In this document: positions 1 to 6,640 of the stretch, piece after piece
Layout: each line of letters opens with the position of its first letter
Position numbering within the stretch: position 1 is the first letter of the stretch
Source of the DNA: Symploca sp. SIO2E9
GTDB taxonomy: Bacteria; Cyanobacteriota; Cyanobacteriia; Cyanobacteriales; Coleofasciculaceae
DNA: 32,923 bases
Reading direction: 5' to 3'
Assembly: GCA_010692645.1 (NCBI GenBank)
Contig: JAAHGS010000062.1
Location: 1 to 32,923 of the forward strand
Position numbers and translations under genes: made by a program
Notes under the pieces: generated by a model
The model's input: the letters and a program-made list of their open reading frames with translations, nothing else
The model's database searches: none
What the model was told of the DNA's origin: nothing

Positions 1-20
1 ATTTAGCTTGCCCTGAGACT

Positions 21-97
21 GAGATGGGGAGAGGGGGAGAGGGGAGATGGGGAGATGGGGGGATGGGGAGATGGGGAGAGGGGGAGATGGGGGAGGA
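21..97 (+). repeat. G-rich octamer array (GGGGAGAT-type)
   Basis: Imperfect tandem units of GGGGAGAT, GGGGGGAT and GGGGAGAG. Runs of four or more G with about 4-nt spacers fit the pattern of a G-quadruplex on this strand. It is followed directly by the hairpin at 91-117, the same order as at two other arrays in the window. No coding potential is seen here. Confidence 0.85.
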
Positions 98-117
98 TTT
101 TTGTATATAAAATTCCC
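91..117. repeat. Hairpin unit attached to the octamer array
   Basis: GGGAGGATTTTTGTA faces TATAAAATTCCC, a near-palindrome centred on TGTATA. A closely related and more perfect copy is at 23770-23797, and a degenerate one is at about 22440-22467. Each lies at the same end of a G-rich array, so array and hairpin look like one composite repeat. From 118 to 392 I see no gene. That stretch holds a fragment at 245-272 also found at 3890-3917, and the leader of the dehydrogenase gene. Confidence 0.6.
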
Positions 118-336
118 TTGTATCCTGCTTATCCCTCTTCTGTCAAACTGGGTTGAAACCTTGATTTCTCCTAGGCTGAAATAACGTAAATTCCTACAAA
201 TCTCCTAGAGTGACAAAAGAGGGTTATGTTCCCTATCTGTGTTACTCCTGACTCGGAGACTCCTCACCAAAGGCTGGTTTTGGTTGCACCTATCTGTAGG
301 GACATGAAGATTTATTTCATAAATGCCAGTTAGGCT

Positions 337-350
337 GTAAACTAGTATAT
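337..350 (+). promoter_or_regulatory. Possible NtcA-like site (one mismatch)
   Basis: GTA, eight bases, then TAT lies 43 bp before the proposed start of the dehydrogenase gene. The NtcA consensus is GTA-N8-TAC, so the last base differs. NtcA responds to 2-oxoglutarate, the substrate of the pathway encoded here, which is the only reason to record it. A motif this short arises often by chance. Confidence 0.2.
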
Positions 351-392
351 GAAATGCTATCCTCGATAAGATTTGGGGATGGAGGCAAGGCA

Positions 393-1760
393 ATGGGTAT
401 CGCTACAGTTAACCCAGCAACAGGGTCAGAAATCAAAACTTTTGAGCCGCTCAGCAGCACACAGGTGCAAGACAAAATTGCTCGCTCACAACAGGCTTTT
501 CAACAGTATCGCCGAACTGAGATCAGCCAAAGGAGCAAATGGCTGCTGGCAGCAGCCGAGATTTTAGAGCACGACAAGCAAAAGTTCGGTGAGATCATGA
601 CCACTGAAATGGGCAAGACTCTCAAGAGCGCAATCGCCGAAGCCCAAAAATGTGCTTGGGTTTGTCGCTACTACGCTGAACATGCAGCTGAATTTCTAGC
701 TGATCTCCCAGCTTCTACTGATGCTAGCCAAAGCTTCGTTCGCTATCAACCTCTGGGGATTATTTTGGCAGTAATGCCCTGGAATTTTCCCTTTTGGCAA
801 GTCTTTCGCTTTGTTGCACCAGCCTTAATGGCAGGAAATGTAGGCTTACTTAAACATGCCTCTAATGTCCCTCAATGCGCCTTGGCAATTGAAGAAATTA
901 TCACACAAGCAGGTTTTCCCGAGGGAGTTTTCCAGACCTTACTGATTGGCTCTAGCCAAGTTGAAGCTATTGTTAACGATGAGCGAGTCAGAGCAGTAAC
1001 TTTGACTGGCTCTGAACTAGCAGGTGCGGCCATAGCCTCAAGTGCTGGTAAACAAATCAAGAAAGCAGTTCTGGAATTAGGAGGAAGTGACCCCTACATT
1101 GTCCTGGAAAGTGCTGATTTAGAGGCGGCAGTGGACACTGCTGTGGTAGCTCGCCTGCTCAATAATGGTCAATCTTGCATTGCGGCAAAAAGGTTTATCC
1201 TTGCTGATGCGATCGCTGATGAATTTGAGCAACGCCTGGTAGAAAAGTTCAAGGGGCTAAAAATTGGTGACCCGATGGCAGAGGATACTGATGTTGGGCC
1301 CTTGGCAACTCCCAGTATTCTTCAGGAATTAGACCAGCTAGTCCAAGCTTGCATCGAAAAAGGTGCAAAAGTTCTCAGCGGTGGACATCCTTTATCTGAT
1401 CATGCTGGGAACTTTTATCCGCCCACAATTTTGACAGACATTCCCCCAGGAACACCAGCTTACAAAGAGGAATTTTTTGGACCAGTAGCGCTATTATTCC
1501 GAGTAGCTAATCTTGATCAAGCTATTGAACTGGCAAATTCGACGCCTTTTGGACTGGGAGCTAGTGCCTGGACAACAGATACCGAGCAAGCCAACCGCTT
1601 AATTGAGGAACTTGAAGCTGGTGCTGTGTTTATTAATGGCTTAGTTAAATCAGACCCGCGTCTGCCTTTTGGGGGAATTAAGCGTTCTGGTTATGGGCGA
1701 GAATTAGGAATCCAAGGCATACATGAGTTTGTCAATATCAAAACAATATGGATAAAGTAG
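393..1760 (+). CDS. gabD: Succinate-semialdehyde dehydrogenase, NAD(P)-dependent (aldehyde dehydrogenase family)
   Basis: Oxidises succinate semialdehyde to succinate. With the next gene's product it would form the cyanobacterial 2-oxoglutarate-to-succinate bypass of the TCA cycle. The 455-residue protein has the aldehyde dehydrogenase fold: the MPWNFPFW cofactor-binding stretch near residue 128, the general base Glu in LELGGSDPYIV (about residue 228), the catalytic Cys in NNGQSCIAAKR (about 262) and the EEFFGPV motif near the C-terminus. An in-frame ATG exists at 354, but the start at 393 is preferred: GGAGG at 381-385 is well spaced, and MGIATVNPATG matches the usual family N-terminus. The two genes lie on the same strand about 207 bp apart. 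The family is certain; substrate choice rests on context and on the short cyanobacterial SSADH length. Confidence 0.88.
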   Translation: MGIATVNPATGSEIKTFEPLSSTQVQDKIARSQQAFQQYRRTEISQRSKWLLAAAEILEHDKQKFGEIMTTEMGKTLKSAIAEAQKCAWVCRYYAEHAAEFLADLPASTDASQSFVRYQPLGIILAVMPWNFPFWQVFRFVAPALMAGNVGLLKHASNVPQCALAIEEIITQAGFPEGVFQTLLIGSSQVEAIVNDERVRAVTLTGSELAGAAIASSAGKQIKKAVLELGGSDPYIVLESADLEAAVDTAVVARLLNNGQSCIAAKRFILADAIADEFEQRLVEKFKGLKIGDPMAEDTDVGPLATPSILQELDQLVQACIEKGAKVLSGGHPLSDHAGNFYPPTILTDIPPGTPAYKEEFFGPVALLFRVANLDQAIELANSTPFGLGASAWTTDTEQANRLIEELEAGAVFINGLVKSDPRLPFGGIKRSGYGRELGIQGIHEFVNIKTIWIK

Positions 1761-1870
1761 AATAGGCGGATATGTCGTAATTAGAAATACTGAAATCAAT
1801 TTTGTAAGTTAGTGCCACAATGGCAGTAAAGCGAGGTTGAAATTGTGTCTAATTACTTTAAATAGGATTT

Positions 1871-1900
1871 TGATCTCCCTCTAATTTAAGAGGGAGATTA
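1871..1900. repeat. Hairpin between gabD and the decarboxylase gene
   Basis: ATCTCCCTCT (1873-1882) pairs perfectly with AGAGGGAGAT (1889-1898) around a 6-nt loop, and flanking bases add one or two weak pairs. No T-run follows, so it is a poor intrinsic terminator. The sequence just after it, TTAGGTGGTGAGG, resembles the tail of an interspersed cyanobacterial repeat (recalled, not searched). It sits in the leader of the downstream gene. Confidence 0.55.
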
Positions 1901-1967
1901 GGTGGTGAGGAGCTTTCATACAAGCACGGTTTCTAACAAAAAACTGCATTACCAAAGCGAAATTAAA

Positions 1968-3614
1968 ATGGGCGAAATGAATACAGCGGAACTGTTGGTA
2001 AGTTGCCTAGAAAACGAAGGGGTTGAGTACGTTTTTGGACTGCCTGGAGAAGAAAATCTCCATGTCTTAGAAGCACTCAAAAACTCTTCAATTCAATTCA
2101 TTACCACCCGTCATGAACAGGGTGCAGCTTTCATGGCTGATGTTTACGGGCGTTTGACTGGTAAGGCTGGGGTATGTCTTTCTACCTTGGGCCCAGGGGC
2201 AACTAATTTGATGACTGGGGTTGCTGATGCCAATTTAGATGGTGCACCACTGGTGGCAATTACTGGTCAAGTAGGGACAGATAGAATGCATATTGAATCC
2301 CACCAGTACTTAGATTTGGTGGCAATGTTTGCCCCAGTTACTAAGTGGAATACCCAAATTGTTCGCCCCAGTAATACTGCCGAAATCGTCCGCAAGGCCT
2401 TTAAACTTGCTCAGACTGAAAAACCAGGGGCAGTTCATATTGACTTGCCAGAAAACATTGCGGCAATGCCAGTCACTAGTCAAACTCTGAGCAAAGATAG
2501 TCGGGACAAAACCTTTGCTTCTTTCCGTAGTTTGGGCAAGGCAGCTGTTGCTATTTCCAAAGCTAAAAACCCCCTAATCCTAGCAGGAAATGGGGCGATT
2601 CGTGCCAATGCGGCTGAAGCACTGACGGAATTTGCGACTCGGATGAATATTCCAGTAATTAATAGTTTTATGGGTAAAGGAGTCATTCCTTACACTCATC
2701 CCCTATCTTTGTGGACAATAGGACTACAGCAAAGAGACTTAGTTAATTGTGCCTTTGATAAAGCCGATTTAGTAATTGCAGTTGGTTATGACCTAATTGA
2801 ATATTCTCCGAAAAAGTGGAATCCAGAGGGCAAGATTCCACTTATTCACATTGGTGATACACCGGCAGAAATTGACAGCAGTTATATTCCCTTAGTGGAA
2901 GTGGTAGGGGATATCTCTGATTCTCTAAGTGAAATTATGAAACAGGGGGACCGCCAAGGCAAACCCGCACCTTATGCAGTTGAATTAAGATCGGATATCA
3001 GAGCAGATTATGAACAGTATGCTAATGATAATGAATTTCCGATTAAACCACAAAAACTGATCTATGACCTGCGGCAGGTAATGGGACCAGAGGATATTGT
3101 CATCTCCGATGTTGGTGCCCACAAAATGTGGATGGCGCGCCACTATCACTGTGACTGTCCCAATACCTGCATCATTTCCAATGGCTTTGCAGCGATGGGA
3201 ATTGCTTTACCTGGGGCATTGGCGGCAAAACTTGTTTATCCTGAAAAGAAAATAGTTGCCGTTACTGGTGATGGTGGTTTTATGATGAATTGCCAGGAAT
3301 TAGAGACAGCACTAAGGGTAGGAACACCTTTTGTGACTTTGATTTTCAATGACGGCGGCTATGGCTTGATTGAATGGAAGCAAGAAAATCATTTTGGTGA
3401 TTCGGCTTTTGTCCACTTTGGTAATCCAGATTTTGTCAGATTTGCTGAAAGTATTGGACTCAAAGGTTACCGCGTAAATTCAGTGGCTGATTTTATTCCT
3501 ACCCTGAAAAATGCACTTGCTCAAGAGGTTCCCACAGTTATTGACTGCCCAGTTGACTACGCCGAAAATCTGCGCTTTAGTCAAAAAACTGGGGATTTGA
3601 CCTGTAAGATTTAA
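1968..3614 (+). CDS. ThDP-dependent 2-oxoglutarate decarboxylase (acetolactate synthase-like)
   Basis: A thiamine-diphosphate enzyme of the acetolactate synthase superfamily, 548 residues. The N-terminal pyrimidine-binding domain carries the activating Glu in VFGLPGEEN. The C-terminal domain carries the ThDP/Mg motif from GDGG (about residue 434) to the Asn-Asp in LIFND. Anabolic IlvB proteins usually read FGYPGGA at the first site and are longer, so GLPGEEN argues against a plain IlvB label. In Synechococcus PCC 7002 an adjacent pair of this kind was shown to be 2-oxoglutarate decarboxylase plus succinate-semialdehyde dehydrogenase, and the adjacency here supports the same reading. The frame is open from a GTG at 1902, but residues before 1968 look like repeat-derived leader. 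ATG 1977 (MNTAELLV) is an equally good start. Automatic annotation would probably call it acetolactate synthase. Confidence 0.75.
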   Translation: MGEMNTAELLVSCLENEGVEYVFGLPGEENLHVLEALKNSSIQFITTRHEQGAAFMADVYGRLTGKAGVCLSTLGPGATNLMTGVADANLDGAPLVAITGQVGTDRMHIESHQYLDLVAMFAPVTKWNTQIVRPSNTAEIVRKAFKLAQTEKPGAVHIDLPENIAAMPVTSQTLSKDSRDKTFASFRSLGKAAVAISKAKNPLILAGNGAIRANAAEALTEFATRMNIPVINSFMGKGVIPYTHPLSLWTIGLQQRDLVNCAFDKADLVIAVGYDLIEYSPKKWNPEGKIPLIHIGDTPAEIDSSYIPLVEVVGDISDSLSEIMKQGDRQGKPAPYAVELRSDIRADYEQYANDNEFPIKPQKLIYDLRQVMGPEDIVISDVGAHKMWMARHYHCDCPNTCIISNGFAAMGIALPGALAAKLVYPEKKIVAVTGDGGFMMNCQELETALRVGTPFVTLIFNDGGYGLIEWKQENHFGDSAFVHFGNPDFVRFAESIGLKGYRVNSVADFIPTLKNALAQEVPTVIDCPVDYAENLRFSQKTGDLTCKI

Positions 3615-3625
3615 TCGATATTAAC

Positions 3626-3673
3626 GGGGAGAGGGGGAGACGGGGAGATGGGGAGATGGGGAGATGGGGAGAT
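3626..3673 (+). repeat. G-rich octamer array
   Basis: Begins 11 bp after the decarboxylase stop. Units are GGGGAGAG/GGGGAGAC, then three or four GGGGAGAT. The G-rich strand is the sense strand of the upstream gene, so a transcript running past the stop would carry the quadruplex-type sequence. No attached palindrome is evident in this copy. Confidence 0.85.
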
Positions 3674-3700
3674 TTAAAGCCAATGACTGTTAAAGTACTG

Positions 3701-3737
3701 CTAGGCTGATTTGTATTTTTAATGCATGTCAGCCTAG
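3701..3737. repeat. Inverted repeat CTAGGCTGA / TCAGCCTAG
   Basis: A perfect 9-bp stem (3701-3709 with 3729-3737) with a 19-nt loop, lying directly against the left end of the MITE at 3739. It could be a weak terminator of the decarboxylase gene or the remains of another small element. No T-run follows. Confidence 0.45.
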
Positions 3738-3738
3738 T

Positions 3739-3939
3739 TAGGGCTTGCTGAATTAATGTAGAAGGTATGCAAGACTTGGATTTTGGGTCTTTTTTTACGC
3801 TTACAAGTGCAAGACTATAGCATCTAGAGGCTCAAAATTCTTGCACTTTTAAATTGTCTAGATTATTTTGAGTTCCTCTGCTGTCTCCTGACTCCTGACT
3901 CAGAGACTCTTGACCAAAACACTTATTCAGCAAGCTCTA
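3739..3939. mobile_element. MITE, about 200 bp, TA-flanked
   Basis: The ends are inverted: TA-GGGCTTGCTGAAT at 3739-3753 and ATTCAGCAAGCTC-TA at 3925-3939. TA on both sides fits the TA target duplication of IS630/Tc1-type elements. The interior has no usable ORF. The motif GAGGCTCAAAAT..TTGCACT near 3827 recurs near 14098, and an ATTCAGCAAGCCCTAG end recurs at 14345, so a second, damaged relative exists in the window. The right end lies 27 bp before exonuclease III and provides the open but unlikely N-terminal extension of that frame. Confidence 0.65.
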
Positions 3940-3966
3940 GTTATAACTTACCAACCCCATTTTCAG

Positions 3967-4770
3967 ATGAAAATAGCCACCTGGAATGTCAACTCAATTC
4001 GCACTCGCCAAGCTCAGGTGGTAGATTGGTTGCGAGATACTGAAGTCGATGTTCTTTGTTTGCAAGAAACTAAAGTTGTAGATGCAGATTTCCCGCGATC
4101 GCCTTTTGCTGAGTTAGGTTATCATCTCTATATCTCTGGGCAAAAGTCCTACAATGGCGTAGCTATCTTCACGCGGAAGGCAGCACCAGAGGTTAGTATT
4201 GGTTTTTCCTCTATGCTAGCTGCTGAGGAGGTAGGGGATTTAGATCAACAAAAGCGGGTGATTGCGGTTGTTTTTGAAGGCATCCGTATTGTTAACCTTT
4301 ATGTGCCTAATGGTTCCTCTGTAGGCAGTGATAAGTATGACTACAAGCTTACTTGGCTAAAACTGCTCAGACAATACCTATTTTCTCTGTTGGAGCAACA
4401 GCCTAGTAGTTTATGTGTTTGTGGGGATTTTAACATTGCTCTGGAAGACCGTGACATTCACAATCCCAAAGATAAAGAAAACCACATTATGGCATCGGCA
4501 GTTGAGCGTCAGGCACTACAGGATATTTTAGCATTAGGCTTAGCTGATGCCTTTCGTAAATTCACCTCAGAGAGTGGATATTTCAGCTGGTGGGATTATC
4601 GTACTCGGGCTTTTCAGGGTAATAGAGGTTGGCGCATTGATCATATCTATTTGACAGCAGAGCTTTATCAGCAGGCAACTAATTGTAGGATTGATCTATC
4701 GCCAAGGAAGTTAACTAAACCCAGTGATCATGCTCCGGTTATTGTGGAACTTAATCTAAGTAATAAGTAA
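3967..4770 (+). CDS. xth: Exodeoxyribonuclease III
   Basis: A 267-residue DNA-repair nuclease of the AP endonuclease/ExoIII family, which cleaves abasic sites and degrades DNA 3' to 5'. Visible motifs are MKIATWNVNSIR at the N-terminus (metal-binding Asn), LQETKV (metal-binding Glu), GDFNIALEDRD (catalytic Asp/Asn) and SDHAPV at the C-terminus (catalytic His). Length is normal for the family. The frame is open from 3910, but those 19 extra codons come from the MITE end, and the family normally starts at MKIATWN. No strong ribosome binding site is seen before 3967. The stop codon lies inside a TAATAAG tandem repeat. The gene converges on the GTPase gene at 4882. Confidence 0.95.
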   Translation: MKIATWNVNSIRTRQAQVVDWLRDTEVDVLCLQETKVVDADFPRSPFAELGYHLYISGQKSYNGVAIFTRKAAPEVSIGFSSMLAAEEVGDLDQQKRVIAVVFEGIRIVNLYVPNGSSVGSDKYDYKLTWLKLLRQYLFSLLEQQPSSLCVCGDFNIALEDRDIHNPKDKENHIMASAVERQALQDILALGLADAFRKFTSESGYFSWWDYRTRAFQGNRGWRIDHIYLTAELYQQATNCRIDLSPRKLTKPSDHAPVIVELNLSNK

Positions 4771-4788
4771 TAAGTAATAAGTAATAAG
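4761..4788 (+). repeat. Heptanucleotide tandem repeat TAATAAG x4
   Basis: Four perfect TAATAAG units run across the exonuclease III stop codon (TAA at 4768-4770). The last residues of the protein (LSNK) are read from the first unit. It resembles the short tandemly repeated heptamers known in heterocystous cyanobacteria. Unit-number change would leave a stop in every frame, because TAATAAG carries stops. Confidence 0.85.
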
Positions 4789-4811
4789 TGATAAATGGAT
4801 ATTCAGTATTT

Positions 4812-4846
4812 GTAGGTTGGGGAGAATGAGGTTAAACCCAACCTAC
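4812..4846. terminator. Hairpin GTAGGTTGGG / CCCAACCTAC between convergent genes
   Basis: A perfect 10-bp stem (4812-4821 with 4837-4846) around a 15-nt loop, between the ends of exonuclease III (+) and the GTPase gene (-). This GTAGGTTGGGTT-type hairpin is a common interspersed cyanobacterial repeat (recalled). Its position suits a bidirectional terminator, though neither side has a good T-run. Confidence 0.5.
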
Positions 4847-4881
4847 TGTTGTTAAGGTTAATTGATTGGATGTGATGTTTC

Positions 4882-6627
4882 TTACTTTTCTGAGGCTTTG
4901 GTGATATAGCGCAGAATTAACTCGAAATCTTGGCGGATTTCTGCTAATTGTTTTACATTCTTATTATCAACTGCGATCGCATTTTCTTTTTCCTGGCGGG
5001 CTTGGGAGATTTTCTGCTCAATTTCTCCGTAAACTTGCTCTTCAAAGTCTGACAGTTGTATTTCTACCCGATGTTCTAAGTCTTTGGCTATCCTCTGGAA
5101 GTGGCTGGTAATCTCGCGGCGAGCATCTGCCATTTGCTGTTGCTGCTCTTGTTCCTGTTGCATTTGACACAAATCTGCTACAACTGAAGCAACTATCATA
5201 ACTGGCCCTAGGAATTTAGCTGCATTACCAATATTTTTGGCAATACCTACTGCCTGCCAAGGTTTAAACTTGAATCCCACAAATTTGCCCACGGATAAAA
5301 CACCTCGATGGAGCCCTCCACCCACGACATCAATAGAGCGGAGAAATCCATCTCCAGCAGTGGAGAAAAATCCCCTAGTGGCAAAATCGGTTATTTTAAC
5401 ACCTGCTGTTTCACCGATTTTTTTAAGCCAATTAACTTGACTTTTAAGCTGCTCGAAATCAATACCCTCATCCACATCCTTGCCAGATATATCGTAGCTG
5501 CTCTCTAAGCGAGCAACAAAGGCTTGGAAGAGGGGACTTTGCATTACTTCCTCAACTTCTTGGCTTATCTCCTCTACTGCTGCATTAACGGCAGAGTCCA
5601 TTTCATATTCTACTTTTTCATAGTGCTGTCGTACATTCAGCTCAGCTTGTTTGCTAAGCATGTCAAAATCTTCATTACTCCCTACGGCTGCTGCCAGAGT
5701 GTGTCCTTCCTGTACAACTGCCAAGGACATCTGTAGGATGATACTCTTTACTTTAGTACGTAAGCGATCGCGTTCTTGTCGTACTTTGCGAGAGAGACGG
5801 GTAAGGATTTCTAGATAAGCAGAATCTTCGTTAGCATCACGGCTAAAACTCAATAGGGCTTCATCAAGACAGCTTTGGGCAATTCGGACTGGTGTATCGA
5901 ATTTAGCGAGGGATCCACGACGCTCTACAAAGTTATTGAGTTGATCAATAAAAGTTTGAAAACGGCTGACTTCCAGTAAAAAGTCTTCATTTTCATCAAT
6001 GCCTTCACAGTAGTCTTTAGCATCAATAAAACAGATGGGAAATTCATCAATACGATGAGGTTTAATTGCCTCAGCAAGACTCTTTCGGTAGTTAGTGATT
6101 TTTTGCTCCTCTTCCCCTGCCTCATCAGACATTTTGTTAATGATTAGCATCATTTTCCAGCGATAGCCCTGTTCATAGGCTAACTTTTTAAAATTCTCTG
6201 CTGTTATTGAGTCAAAGAGCATGTATGTCAGGCAGAATACTAGTAAGTCTGCTTTGGCAATAGCATCATAGGTAATTGCATCATGATCCTGACGATCTGT
6301 AAAGAGTCCTGGTGTATCGATGAGTCTGATCTCATTCCAATCATAACTGGCGGTTTTATCGGTAGCAATATCGGCATCAATGCGGATATCTCGTTTTCCG
6401 GTGAGGGCAGAAATGATCGTAGATTTACCAGAGCTATATTGCCCTACAAATGCTACTGAAATAATACCTTGTTCCCGATGTGCTTTTAATTTTTTTCGCA
6501 GTTTTTTACGGATGACTGTCAATTCTCCTGTGTTTACTTCAGCCAGTAGTTTATCGAATTTTACTACTGTTTTATTGAATTTAGCACCGACAGCAGCAGC
6601 TTGGAATTTTTGATTGTTCTGAGTCAT
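4882..6627 (-). CDS. Dynamin-like GTPase (second gene of a GTPase pair)
   Basis: 581 residues. The G domain begins near residue 55: P-loop GQYSSGKS (62-69), a G2 threonine in TDKTASYDW (about 92), DTPGLF (104-109) and NKMSD as G4 (164-168). A long helical region follows with a hydrophobic stretch at about 465-487 that could insert into membrane, then a Gln/Glu-rich coiled-coil tail. This is the architecture of bacterial dynamin-like proteins, which remodel membranes on GTP hydrolysis. Start ATG 6627 has AGGAG upstream with good spacing. It lies 13 bp after the stop of the larger GTPase gene on the same strand, so the two are almost certainly co-transcribed. Paired bacterial dynamins often act as hetero-oligomers. 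The exact role is unknown: membrane maintenance, vesicle formation and phage tolerance are all possible. Confidence 0.85.
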   Translation of the reverse strand: MTQNNQKFQAAAVGAKFNKTVVKFDKLLAEVNTGELTVIRKKLRKKLKAHREQGIISVAFVGQYSSGKSTIISALTGKRDIRIDADIATDKTASYDWNEIRLIDTPGLFTDRQDHDAITYDAIAKADLLVFCLTYMLFDSITAENFKKLAYEQGYRWKMMLIINKMSDEAGEEEQKITNYRKSLAEAIKPHRIDEFPICFIDAKDYCEGIDENEDFLLEVSRFQTFIDQLNNFVERRGSLAKFDTPVRIAQSCLDEALLSFSRDANEDSAYLEILTRLSRKVRQERDRLRTKVKSIILQMSLAVVQEGHTLAAAVGSNEDFDMLSKQAELNVRQHYEKVEYEMDSAVNAAVEEISQEVEEVMQSPLFQAFVARLESSYDISGKDVDEGIDFEQLKSQVNWLKKIGETAGVKITDFATRGFFSTAGDGFLRSIDVVGGGLHRGVLSVGKFVGFKFKPWQAVGIAKNIGNAAKFLGPVMIVASVVADLCQMQQEQEQQQQMADARREITSHFQRIAKDLEHRVEIQLSDFEEQVYGEIEQKISQARQEKENAIAVDNKNVKQLAEIRQDFELILRYITKASEK

Positions 6628-6640
6628 GGGTAATAGTCTC

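Noticed and set aside
21-97. The octamer arrays considered as CRISPR
   Set aside because: Units are 8 bp with no unique spacers and no cas genes nearby. They are simple tandem repeats.
1902-1967. The GTG-initiated N-terminal extension of the decarboxylase
   Set aside because: The 22 extra residues start right after the repeat hairpin and do not match the family N-terminus.
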